Source: Deltaproteobacteria bacterium (GTDB taxonomy: Bacteria; Myxococcota_A; Polyangia; Haliangiales; J016). Taken from it: a stretch of 46,620 nt of DNA. The translations under genes and the position numbers were made by a program. The stretch spans positions 1 through 46,620 of the forward strand of contig RFGE01000326.1 in NCBI GenBank assembly GCA_003696105.1, read 5' to 3'. The notes under the pieces were generated by a model that saw only the letters and a list, made by a program, of their open reading frames with translations, made no database searches and was not told the origin of the DNA. Positions 11,197-21,848 of the stretch are shown in pieces. How positions within the stretch are numbered: position 1 is the stretch's first letter; every line of letters starts with the position of its first letter.

Positions 11197-12074
11197 TTAC
11201 AGCAGCGCCGCGAGCGTCTTGCCCATTTCGGCGGGAGTCGGTGCGACGGCGATGCCCGCCGCTTGCAGCGCCGCGATCTTTTCGTCCGCGGTGCCCTTGC
11301 CGCCGGCGATGATCGCGCCGGCGTGGCCCATGCGCTTGCCCGGCGGCGCGGTGCGACCGGCGATGAACGCCGCGACGGGCTTTTTGACGTGCTCTTTGAT
11401 GTAGGCCGCGGCCGCTTCCTCCGACGAGCCGCCGATCTCGCCGATCATGAAGATGGCCTCCGTCTCGGGGTCGGCGTTGAACAGCGCGAGGCAGTCGATG
11501 AAGTCCAGCCCCTTGACCGGATCGCCGCCGATGCCGATCGCCGTGCTCTGGCCGAGGCCCAGCGCGGTGAGCTGGTGGACGATCTCGTAGGTGAGCGTGC
11601 CGGACCGCGACACGACGCCGACCTTGCCGGGCGTGTGGATGTAGCCCGGCATGATGCCGATCTTGCACTGGCCGGGGGTGATGATGCCCGGGCAGTTCGG
11701 CCCGATGAGCACCGTGTCGGGATAGTCGGCGGCCAGGGCGGCGCGCACCCGGACCATGTCGGCCACCGGGATGCCCTCGGTGATGGCGACGACGACGCGC
11801 ACGCCGGCGGCGGCCGCCTCGAGGATCGCGTCGGCCGCGAACGGCGGCGGCACGTAGATCACGCTCGCGTTGGCGCCGGTCGCGGCCACCGCCTCGCTAC
11901 ACGTGTCGAACACGGGAATGTGCTCGAGGCCGTCGACCTTCGCGCCGGCCTTGCCGGGCGTGACGCCGGCGACCACGTTGGTGCCGTACTCGACCGCCTG
12001 GCGCGTGTGGAACGCGCCGGTCGAGCCGGTCATGCCCTGGACGATCAGCTTGGTTTCGGTTCCGACGAGTACGC

Positions 12075-12078
<4 letters not shown>
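11197..12078 (-). CDS. sucD: Succinyl-CoA synthetase, alpha subunit
   Basis: 293 residues, full length. The phosphorylated histidine is in [14 protein letters not shown], and the CoA-binding Rossmann domain ([13 protein letters not shown]) and [12 protein letters not shown] are present. With SucC it makes ATP or GTP from succinyl-CoA in the TCA cycle. The ATG at 12078 overlaps the sucC stop as ATGA (12075-12078), indicating coupled synthesis of the two subunits. Confidence 0.97.
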
Positions 12079-13247
<1,169 letters not shown>

Positions 13248-13278
13248 GGGCGCTCCTTGGCCGCGTCGCTTTGCGGCG

Positions 13279-14544
13279 TCACATGTGGTCGATGATCGCC
13301 TCACCGAACGCCGAGCAGGACAGCAGCTTGGCGCCGTCCATCTGGCGCTCGAGGTCGTAGGTGACGGTCTTGGCGCCGATCGCGCCGCCGAGCCCCTTGA
13401 TGATGAGGTCGTGCGCCTCGTCCCAGCCGATGTGCTCGAGCATCATCGCGGCCGACAGGATCAGCGAGCCCGGGTTGACCTTGTCCTGGCCGGCGTACTT
13501 CGGCGCGGTGCCGTGGGTCGCCTCGAACACCGCGGCCGCGTCGCCGATGTTCGCGCCGGGCGCCATGCCGAGGCCGCCGACCTGCGCGGCGCACGCATCG
13601 GACAGGTAGTCGCCGTTGAGGTTGGTCGTGGCGATCACCGAGTACTCGTCGGGGCGCAGCAGCAACTGCTGGAACATCGCGTCCGCGATGCGGTCCTTGA
13701 CCACCAGCTTGCCCTCGGCCGGCTTCCAGTCGGGCCGCGCGCTCACCGGCCACTCGGGCGCGGTGTCGGCGCCGAACTCGTCCGCGGCCAGCTCGTAGCC
13801 CCAGTCGCGGAAGGCGCCCTCGGTGAACTTCATGATGTTGCCCTTGTGCACCAGCGTCACCGACGGCAGGCCTTTGCGCAGCGCGTAGCGGATGGCCCGG
13901 CGGATCAGCCGCTGCGAGCCAAACCGCGACACCGGCTTGATGCCGATGCCGACGTGGTCGGCGCCGATCGTGATCTTGCGGCCCTCGGGCGCGAGCTGGT
14001 TGACGAAGTCGACGACCTTCTTGGCGCCCTCGCTGCCGGCCTTCCACTCGATGCCCGCGTAGATGTCCTCGGTGTTTTCGCGGAAGATGACGACGTTGAG
14101 CTTGTGCGGCTCGCGCATCGGCGACGGCGTGCCGTCGAAGTAGCGAACCGGGCGCACGCACGCATAGAGATCGAGGATCTGGCGCAGCGCGACGTTCAAC
14201 GATCGAATGCCGCCACCGACCGGCGTGGTGAGCGGCCCCTTGATCGCGATGCCGTAGTCGCGGATGGCGGCGATCGTGTCCTCGGGCAGCCACTGGTCGT
14301 CGCCGTACTCGCGGACGGCCTTTTCGCCGGCGAAGATCTCGAACCAGACGATCTTGCGCTTGCCGCGGTAGGCCTTGAGCACCGCGGCGTCCACCACGGC
14401 GCGCATCGCCGGGGTGATGTCGACGCCGATGCCGTCGCCCTCGATGAACGGAATGATCGGCTGGTCGGGCACCGTCAGGCTGCCGTCGGGGCCGATGTGA
14501 ATCTTCGCGCCTTCGGTCGGTGGGGTGAGCTTGTCGTACGCCAT
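13279..14544 (-). CDS. icd: Isocitrate dehydrogenase, NADP-dependent
   Basis: 421 residues, of the E. coli Icd type. The regulatory/substrate serine lies in [13 protein letters not shown] specificity is supported by [17 protein letters not shown] (Lys-Tyr pair) and TYDLER (Tyr...Arg contacting the 2'-phosphate). It oxidises isocitrate to 2-oxoglutarate with NADPH production. First gene of the minus-strand run; ATG 14544 has only a short GAGG upstream. The likely promoter is at 14584-14612. No kinase/phosphatase gene (aceK) is nearby. Confidence 0.97.
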   Translation of the reverse strand: MAYDKLTPPTEGAKIHIGPDGSLTVPDQPIIPFIEGDGIGVDITPAMRAVVDAAVLKAYRGKRKIVWFEIFAGEKAVREYGDDQWLPEDTIAAIRDYGIAIKGPLTTPVGGGIRSLNVALRQILDLYACVRPVRYFDGTPSPMREPHKLNVVIFRENTEDIYAGIEWKAGSEGAKKVVDFVNQLAPEGRKITIGADHVGIGIKPVSRFGSQRLIRRAIRYALRKGLPSVTLVHKGNIMKFTEGAFRDWGYELAADEFGADTAPEWPVSARPDWKPAEGKLVVKDRIADAMFQQLLLRPDEYSVIATTNLNGDYLSDACAAQVGGLGMAPGANIGDAAAVFEATHGTAPKYAGQDKVNPGSLILSAAMMLEHIGWDEAHDLIIKGLGGAIGAKTVTYDLERQMDGAKLLSCSAFGEAIIDHM

Positions 14545-14583
14545 GGCAAATCCTCGTGTTTTCTTGCGATCGGTCGCGGCGCC

Positions 14584-14612
14584 CTTGTAACGCGGTCCGC
14601 CGCCGGCTTCAA
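14584..14612 (-). promoter_or_regulatory. Candidate housekeeping promoter of the icd run
   Basis: On the minus strand, TTGAAG (14612-14607) and TACAAG (14589-14584) are separated by exactly 17 bases, a fair match to the sigma70 consensus. The -10 box lies about 40 bases upstream of icd ATG. Read by eye only. Confidence 0.45.
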
Positions 14613-14685
14613 GCGCCCGGCCGCGCGTAAAGATTGCGTGTCGCCGGCCCTGCGGACCCGCGCGCGGCCGGCGATCGGTTCGAGC

Positions 14686-14720
14686 GGCGTCTCGCCGGGA
14701 CCCGCGTGCGGCGAGACGTC
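14686..14720. promoter_or_regulatory. Perfect inverted repeat upstream of mdh
   Basis: CGTCTCGCCG (14688-14697) and CGGCGAGACG (14709-14718) are perfect inverted repeats with an 11-base loop; one more G-U and one G-C pair extend the stem to 12. It ends about 50 bases before mdh ATG, in the divergent icd/mdh region. It could be an operator, a leader-RNA hairpin, or a block to read-through. Confidence 0.55.
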
Positions 14721-14771
14721 GTCCGGGCTGGATGGTTTGGCAGCGACCGGGGTTTGTGGTTGACTGCGGCC

Positions 14772-15752
14772 ATGAAAACGCCCGTTCGCGTCGCAGTGAC
14801 CGGCGCCGCCGGTCAAATCGGTTACTCGTTGCTGTTCCGCATCGCCGCCGGCGAGATGCTCGGCCGCGATCAACCGGTGATCCTGCAACTGGTCGAGATC
14901 CCGCCGGCGATGAAGGCGCTCGACGGCGTGGTGATGGAACTCGAGGACTGCGCGTTTCCGCTGCTGGCGGGCGTCGAGACGGCCGACGATCCCCGCGTCG
15001 GGTTCAAGGACGCCAACATCGCGCTGCTCGTCGGCGCCAAGCCGCGCGGCAAGGGGATGGAGCGCAAGGATCTCATCCGCGACAACGGACCGATCTTCGT
15101 CGGCCAGGGCAAGGCGATCAACGACGTCGCGGCCGACGACGTGCGCGTCCTCGTCGTCGGCAATCCGGCCAACACCAACTGCTACATCGCGATGAAGCAC
15201 GCGCCGGACCGGCCGCCAGAGCGGTTCACCGCGATGGTCCGCCTCGATCAGAACCGGGCGATGTCGCAGATCGCCAAGAAGCTCGGCGTGCCGGTGTCGT
15301 CGGTCAAGAAGATGACGATCTGGGGCAACCATTCGGCGACTCAGTATCCCGACGCCTACACGGCCGAGGTCGACGGTGTGTCCGCGGCCGAGCGCATTGG
15401 CGACGACACGTGGATCGCCGAGACGTTCATCCCGACCGTGCAGCAGCGCGGCAAGGCGATCATCGAGGCGCGCGGGTTGTCGTCGGCGGCGTCGGCGGCC
15501 AACGCGGCCATCGACCACGTGCGCGACTGGTTCCTCGGCACGGCCGAGGGCGACTGGGCGTCGATGGCGGTGCCGTCCGACGGCAGCTACGGGGTGCCGG
15601 AGGGGCTCGTGTGCGGCTTCCCGTGCCGGGCCGGCCGCGGTAGCTACGAGATCGTACAGGGCATCGAACTCAACGCATTCGGCAAGGCCAAGTTCGAGGC
15701 GAGCGTGGCCGAACTCAAGGAAGAGGCGGCGGCGATCGCCGACCTGGTGTAG
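14772..15752 (+). CDS. mdh: Malate dehydrogenase
   Basis: 326 residues of the cytosolic-type (type 2) NAD-dependent malate dehydrogenase. The Rossmann motif [25 protein letters not shown] with the Asp of the catalytic pair, and [11 protein letters not shown] with the catalytic His are all intact. It interconverts malate and oxaloacetate in the TCA cycle. ATG 14772 is the only start that leaves a normal N-terminus; upstream in-frame codons are arginine-rich shadow. Divergent from the icd-sucCD run, with a perfect inverted repeat in its leader. The next gene follows after 12 bases. Confidence 0.97.
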   Translation: MKTPVRVAVTGAAGQIGYSLLFRIAAGEMLGRDQPVILQLVEIPPAMKALDGVVMELEDCAFPLLAGVETADDPRVGFKDANIALLVGAKPRGKGMERKDLIRDNGPIFVGQGKAINDVAADDVRVLVVGNPANTNCYIAMKHAPDRPPERFTAMVRLDQNRAMSQIAKKLGVPVSSVKKMTIWGNHSATQYPDAYTAEVDGVSAAERIGDDTWIAETFIPTVQQRGKAIIEARGLSSAASAANAAIDHVRDWFLGTAEGDWASMAVPSDGSYGVPEGLVCGFPCRAGRGSYEIVQGIELNAFGKAKFEASVAELKEEAAAIADLV

Positions 15753-15764
15753 CGGGGGACCGAG

Positions 15765-16319
15765 GTGGCGGCGAACGCGGAGGCACTGGTCGACACGATC
15801 AAGGAGTGGGTCGGGTCGCTGCGCGAGGACGTGGCGACCTGCAAGGCCGTGGTGGAAGCGGAGGCCGCGGATCCGGCGGCGCGCCGATTCGCCGCCACGG
15901 CGCTCAACTACCTGGTGACGCGGCTGGACCTGATCCCGGACCACGAGCCGGCGATCGGCGCGATCGACGACGCGATGGCGATCCGCGTGTGTATGCGGCT
16001 GGCGTCGGACCACGACCTCGACAAGGGGTTGGGCGCCGACGTCCTGGTCGAGGCGATGCGCCTCGCCAACGAGGCCGAGCGTCTCGACGAGCTGCTCGGC
16101 GAGGAGCTGGCGGCGGCGTTTCGCAAGCACGTCGAGCGAATGTCCGACGACGCCGTGCGCGGGCGCACGCCGGAGCAGATCGTCGAGGACGCGGGCGCGC
16201 GGGCGCGGCTGTTCGAGGAAGTCGAGGCCGACCTGTTGCGCATGCCACCGGCGGCGTTCGGCGACGCGGCGGACGTCGCGCGCCAGCTCACGAGCTACTT
16301 GAAGATGAAGCTGTCATGA
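15765..16319 (+). CDS. DUF1232 (YkvA-like) protein
   Basis: 184 residues, GTG start 12 nt after mdh with a GGGGGACCGAG stretch as weak ribosome binding site. The central segment NYLVTRLDLIPDHEPAIGAIDD is the DUF1232 signature; in most members it is hydrophobic and membrane-associated, whereas here it is short and more polar. The C-terminal half is a long helical, charged region (about 100 residues), possibly coiled coil. Function of the family is unknown. It overlaps the next start as ATGA (16316-16319). Confidence 0.7.
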   Translation: MAANAEALVDTIKEWVGSLREDVATCKAVVEAEAADPAARRFAATALNYLVTRLDLIPDHEPAIGAIDDAMAIRVCMRLASDHDLDKGLGADVLVEAMRLANEAERLDELLGEELAAAFRKHVERMSDDAVRGRTPEQIVEDAGARARLFEEVEADLLRMPPAAFGDAADVARQLTSYLKMKLS

Positions 16320-17374
16320 CCGGGGAGCGGATCGTCGAGTTCGTGAAGTGGACGGCCATCGCGGCGGTGGCGGCCGCCGCGCCGGCGGCGCGCGCGGAGC
16401 CCGCGTTCGAGGACGCGGCGGCGCGGGCCGAGCCGGTGGAGGGGGCCGAGGGGTTGGCGGCGCTGGTGTGGTTTCGCGTCGCCGACTGCGCGCGCGAGGC
16501 CGACGACCTGGCGCGGCGCCAGTGCGAGGCGGTTCGGGCGGCGCGCGCCCGGCAGCGCGGCCAGCGCACGTTCCTGTTCGACATGCCCGGCGCGGGCGTG
16601 GTGACGGTCGGCGACTGGGATCCGAAGAAGAAATCGGCGCCGGTGACGCTGTCGCCGTGTCTGGCGTGTGGCGACGGCGTCGACGTCGACGGGCGCCGGT
16701 TCCAGGTGGTCGGCGGCAAGGCCGGCGTCGACGGCGGCCGCGCGGTCGCCGCGCCGCTGGCGACGACGGCGAGGGTGTTCGCGGACGAGGCGGCGTATCG
16801 CGCGTGGCGCGACGGCCCGGCTGGCCGGCTGCGGGTGCAGTGGATCGTGCGGGTGGACGGCGCCGAGGTGTGGACGCGCGGCGGCGTCGACGGCGTGTCG
16901 GTGCGCGTGGTCGGCTACCGCGCGTACGACCCGTGCACCGGCGAGGTCGTGGTGTCCGACCCGGCGAGCCGAGTGCCGGCGCCGGTGGATCGGGCGGCGT
17001 GCGGCGGCGACGCCGGCGACCGCGGCGGCGAGCCTGCGCCGCCGGACGATGGCGGTGGCGATGCGGCTCCGGCCGCAGGCGCGAAGCCCGCGCCGCCGCT
17101 GCCGCGGAGGTTGAGCCCGATGCAGATCAACGCGGCGATGGCCCCCGTGCGCAAGCGCGCGATCGAGTGCTTCGACGCCTACGGCGTCGCCGGACGCGCG
17201 TCGTTCCACATCACGGTGCGCGGGGCCGACGGCAAGGTGGTCGAGGTCGAGCAGTCGGGCGACTTCGTCGGCACGCCGACCGGAACGTGTCTCGAGGACG
17301 CCGTCCGCGCGGTCACGTTCCGTCCGTTCCGGAAGGCGACCATCACGTTCGACTTCCCGGTGATCTTGCAGTAG
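16316..17374 (+). CDS. Secreted AgmX/PglI C-terminal domain protein
   Basis: 352 residues. An N-terminal hydrophobic segment ending in AAPAARAEP looks like a cleavable signal peptide. The middle domain has Cys pairs (CLACGDG, DPCTGE, RAACGG) and WIVRVDGAEVW. A Gly/Asp/Pro-rich linker (about 235-270) leads to a C-terminal ~85-residue domain: a helix with RKRAIECFDAYG, then FHITVRGADGKVVEVE and a TCLEDAVRAVTFRPF strand, the pattern of AgmX/PglI and TonB-like C-termini used in myxobacterial gliding and envelope proteins. Probably periplasmic or envelope-attached. Last gene of the mdh run, overlapping DUF1232 by 4 nt. Confidence 0.7.
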   Translation: MTGERIVEFVKWTAIAAVAAAAPAARAEPAFEDAAARAEPVEGAEGLAALVWFRVADCAREADDLARRQCEAVRAARARQRGQRTFLFDMPGAGVVTVGDWDPKKKSAPVTLSPCLACGDGVDVDGRRFQVVGGKAGVDGGRAVAAPLATTARVFADEAAYRAWRDGPAGRLRVQWIVRVDGAEVWTRGGVDGVSVRVVGYRAYDPCTGEVVVSDPASRVPAPVDRAACGGDAGDRGGEPAPPDDGGGDAAPAAGAKPAPPLPRRLSPMQINAAMAPVRKRAIECFDAYGVAGRASFHITVRGADGKVVEVEQSGDFVGTPTGTCLEDAVRAVTFRPFRKATITFDFPVILQ

Positions 17375-17506
17375 GCGGGGCGGCGGCCGCGCGCGGTTCG
17401 GCTTCCGGCGCAGCCGGCCGTCGCCAGCGCAGGTGCTCGCGTGCGGCTCGCGCCCCGGCGCGCGGCCGGCGCACGAGCCGTGGGGACATCGAGCCCCGGC
17501 AACGGG

Positions 17507-17522
17507 GGCAACTCGAGTTGCC
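17507..17522. promoter_or_regulatory. Perfect 16-bp palindrome, possible activator site
   Basis: GGCAACTCGAGTTGCC is a perfect palindrome. It lies about 100 bases upstream of the -24 element at 17622, the usual range for enhancer-type activator binding. A second, smaller inverted repeat, CATCGC...GCGATG, sits at 17584-17602. The rest of the 298-base gap 17375-17672 shows only GC-rich sequence and no gene. Confidence 0.45.
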
Positions 17523-17621
17523 GATGGCCGCGGGCTGGAGGGGAGCGTTGACCCCCCTGGAGGGGCGCCGTGACGCGCCAAGTCATCGCGATCGTTGCGA
17601 TGTGGTCGCGGGTGGGACATG

Positions 17622-17637
17622 TGGCACGACGGCTGCA
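17622..17637 (+). promoter_or_regulatory. Sigma54 (-24/-12) promoter
   Basis: TGGCAC, five bases, then CTGCA: a full -24 box and a -12 box with one change from TTGCA, with the correct fixed spacing. It is 35 bases upstream of ATG 17673, leaving a leader of about 20-25 nt with an AAGGGGA ribosome binding site. A sigma54 activator gene lies next door at 19201-20562. Confidence 0.6.
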
Positions 17638-17672
17638 CAACGGCCGGGCGCACACCGAGAAAGGGGACCACG

Positions 17673-19037
17673 ATGAAGACCACTCGCTCCTACGCCCGTT
17701 TGACCGCGATGCTGGCTGCGCTCGCGCTGGCGCCTGCGTGCGCCGCGACGGACACCGGCGGCGACGACGACGACGACGTCCTGCCGGACACGGCCTATCT
17801 CACGATCGTGGGGGACCGCGACGTGTTCCTCGAAAACGGCTGGACGTACCGGCTGTCGGTTCGCTACCACGACGCGGCGGGCGAGCCCCTCGCCGGTCGG
17901 GTCGACTTCCGCATCGTCGGCCCGGCGGCCGGTGCTTCGCTGCTGGACGACGGCGGCGTCACCAACGGGGACGGCCTGGTCGCGGTCGACCTGGTCGCCG
18001 GCGCGCAGGGCGAGGCGGTCTTCACCGTCGAGGCGACCGCGGCCAACGCGGAGCCGGCGATTTGGAACATCGCGGTGAGCGAGGGCGTGCCGCCGCTGCC
18101 GCCGCTCGACGTCACCGGCACCTACGACGTAGATAACCACTTCGATATCGTGTCGGGGCTGCCCGGGACCGCCGGCGACATCGTCAACACGTTCATCGAA
18201 CTCACCGACGATCCCTACGACCCGGCCACGTTCCTGCTCGACAAGCTGCAAGACGAGATCGACAGCGGCGTGATCAACGACCTGGTCGATGCCGCCCGCC
18301 CGGCGCTCGACGGGTTCCTCAACGATCTGATCCGGTCCTACTCGCCCGACTTCGTGTCCACGCTGCTCGACATCGGCGACAAGCTCGGCCAAGTGACGCG
18401 CAACCTCGGCCTCGAGTCCACGCTCAAGATCGAGATCGTCGGTGGCGTCGAGGGCGACGATCTGTCCGCGACGCACACGGTGCGCGGCGTGACGTTCCGC
18501 ATCGACGGCGTCGAGTACGCTTACTCGATGGCGGACCTGTCGATGGACGACATCACGGTCGAGGGCGTCGGCGTCAGGATGGATGGCGAGACGAAGGTCT
18601 ACATCGACGAACACAGCTTCCCGGTGTCGTACGGCGCGATCGCCATGCTCGCGCTCGACGAAGTCATCATCCCGCTGGTCGATTCGTCGGCGACCAACCT
18701 GCAGGAACTGCTCAGCCACCTGGTCGACTGCTACACCGTCGGCGTCGAGATCGCGAACTACATCGGCGTCGGATCGCCCGGCCTGTACGAGGGCGCGTGC
18801 GAGTTGGGTATCGCGGCGGCGGCCAGCGAGATCGAAAACCAGATTCGGTCGATCGACGACGCCGGGATCGTGCTCACGATTCACGGCGACGCGAAGCCGC
18901 AGGACACGAACACCGACCGCAAGGTGGATGTGTTGCTCAACGGCCGCTGGGAGGGCACGATCAGCTACGCCGGCACCGACGCGGCGCTGTCGCGCGACGA
19001 CAACACCTTCCGGGGGGAGCGGATGCCCGTTCCGTAG
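17673..19037 (+). CDS. Putative lipoprotein with N-terminal Ig-like domain
   Basis: 454 residues. N-terminal signal with APAC at Cys23 (weak lipobox), then a Gly-Asp-rich spacer with five Asp. Residues about 40-140 (LTIVGDRDVFLENGWTYRLSVRY...VAVDLVAGAQGEAVFTVEA) look like a bacterial Ig-like domain of the Big/invasin type. The remaining 300 residues begin with a TYDVDNHFD strand and contain alternating helices rich in Asp/Leu/Ile and two Cys pairs; I do not recognise this part. Its codon use is less extreme than the neighbours'. It has its own sigma54-type promoter and a strong terminator, so it is monocistronic. Likely outer-membrane or surface lipoprotein; function unknown. Confidence 0.68.
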   Translation: MKTTRSYARLTAMLAALALAPACAATDTGGDDDDDVLPDTAYLTIVGDRDVFLENGWTYRLSVRYHDAAGEPLAGRVDFRIVGPAAGASLLDDGGVTNGDGLVAVDLVAGAQGEAVFTVEATAANAEPAIWNIAVSEGVPPLPPLDVTGTYDVDNHFDIVSGLPGTAGDIVNTFIELTDDPYDPATFLLDKLQDEIDSGVINDLVDAARPALDGFLNDLIRSYSPDFVSTLLDIGDKLGQVTRNLGLESTLKIEIVGGVEGDDLSATHTVRGVTFRIDGVEYAYSMADLSMDDITVEGVGVRMDGETKVYIDEHSFPVSYGAIAMLALDEVIIPLVDSSATNLQELLSHLVDCYTVGVEIANYIGVGSPGLYEGACELGIAAAASEIENQIRSIDDAGIVLTIHGDAKPQDTNTDRKVDVLLNGRWEGTISYAGTDAALSRDDNTFRGERMPVP

Positions 19038-19038
19038 C

Positions 19039-19093
19039 GCGCAACGGTCCTCTGTTGCGCAGGCGGCCCGCGCCAGCGGGCCGCCTCAGTTTG
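19039..19093 (+). terminator. Tandem hairpins, rho-independent terminator
   Basis: A 7-bp hairpin (19039-19045 with 19054-19060) starts just after the stop. It is followed by a perfect 11-bp GC-rich stem (19061-19071 with 19076-19086, loop GCCA) and then CAGTTTGT. The second is a convincing intrinsic terminator despite a short T-run. The rest of the gap to 19200 shows no gene. Confidence 0.8.
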
Positions 19094-19200
19094 TGCGCCG
19101 GCGCCGCATCCCGGCGCGGCAGTCGCCACACGACATGCCATGCCCCTGCAACCGCATGCTGCATCGCCCGCCGGTTCCTCGGGCCAGCGAGCGCCTTGTC

Positions 19201-20558
<1,358 letters not shown>

Positions 20559-20562
<4 letters not shown>

Positions 20563-21830
20563 CGTCGCCTGCGCTCGCGCGGAGCCACTGCGAGCAGGAG
20601 GGCGCAGACTACCAGCGCCGCGGCCGGCGCGCCAGCGCCGCCGCTGGTGCATCCGCAGCCGCCCTCCGGCGCGACGTCGCCGCCGCCGTCCGGCGTCGGC
20701 CCGGCGTCCGGATCCGAGCCGGCGTCCGGCGTCGCGGTCGCGTCCGGCTCCGGTCCGGCGTCGGGTAGCGGACCGGCGTCCGGCGTCGGGCAACCGGTGA
20801 CCGGCGCCAGGCCGATCGAGTTGAACGTCACCACCGACGGCTGGACCTGGCGGCACTGGGTCTTGGTGACGTAGCCCGGCTTCGACGCCGTGACGCACGC
20901 GAGCCGCGGCGTGAGGTTCGGAAACGAGTAGCGGCCGTCGGGGCCGGTCACCTGGCGCTGGCCGTCGTCGAGTTCGACCGCGACGCCGTCGAGTTCGGCG
21001 CCTTCGTTGAGGATGTCGCACTCGCGCACGATGCCGAACAGTTCGCCGGGGGGCAGGCTGCCGAATCGGATCGCGAGGTGGTTCGCGACCGGCCGCTCGA
21101 CGCCGTCCGACGGCGACGACACCAGGCCGCCCTCGGCGTCGATGACCAGCGCCGACGATGCGCCGCCGTCGAGCAACAGCGCGTCGTGCGCGCCCAGGCC
21201 CTCGAGGAACGCGCCGAGTTCGGCTGCGGTCATCCCCGCGGATCCGGTCTGCCAGCCGTCGACGACCGCGAGCCACATCCGCTTGCGGTCGACCGACAGG
21301 GCTACGGCGGTCCGCGGCGCGCGAATGCACGGCATCGCGATCAGGTCGTCGCAGTCGAACGAGCTTTGCTGGATGCCGGCGCGCACGATCATCGGCCGGC
21401 CGCTCACCACGCCGATCGTGCCCACCGGCAGCGCCATCGCGTCGACGACCTCCTCCGGGGGCGAGATGGACGCGCCGTTTTCGTCTGCGTTGCGGTCGAA
21501 GCGAAAGAACCCGCTGCGCGCGTCGTCCGCCGTGCCGGTCCACACGGTGCCGCCCCCCATCGCGAGTCCGGCCGGCTGGAAATCGACCGGGGAGAACGCG
21601 TCGCCGTTGACGACGATCTGCAGGTCGTTGGCGACGGCGAAGTCGCTCGGTCGGGCGCCGCGCTGGCCCGGTTCGGTGGCCACGAGGTGGAGTTCCTTGG
21701 AGGACAGGTCGATCGCGACCACGTGGACGCGCGCGCCGGCGACGTCGTCGAAATACACCGAGTAGTCCACGCCCGGGTACGGCGCGCTCGATGACACGAG
21801 CGCGGCGGCGAGCACGGCCGGGTACAACAC
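20559..21830 (-). CDS. Phosphodiester-glycosidase-like exported protein with MYXO-CTERM-like tail
   Basis: 423 residues, GTG start, with a short hydrophobic N-terminal signal. Residues about 20-265 are a DUF2233/NAGPA-type domain (NGDAFSP, PRTAVALS, LLLDGGASSALVI), related to the enzyme that uncovers mannose-6-phosphate and to bacterial exopolysaccharide phosphodiesterases. A carboxypeptidase-regulatory-like beta domain follows (about 280-350). Six hexapeptide repeats of PxPDAG type come next, and the end is GGCGCTSGG, a hydrophobic helix and RERRRR: the MYXO-CTERM surface-sorting arrangement. Expected at the cell surface, cutting sugar phosphodiesters (inference). It overlaps the sigma54 activator by 4 nt and follows the PEGA gene by 18 nt. 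Confidence 0.8.
20682..20789 (-). repeat. 18-bp coding repeat (PxPDAG)x6
   Basis: Inside the MYXO-CTERM protein gene, six hexapeptides follow without gap: PTPDAG, PLPDAG, PEPDAT, ATPDAG, SDPDAG, PTPDGG. DNA copies differ at several positions. They form a flexible wall- or membrane-spanning spacer. Confidence 0.85.
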
Positions 21831-21848
21831 GACTTGATTGTACCGGAA

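Noticed and set aside
14721-14771. Sigma54 promoter upstream of mdh (TTTGGCAG)
   Set aside because: The -12 box is GGGGT instead of TTGC and the -24 box is imperfect.
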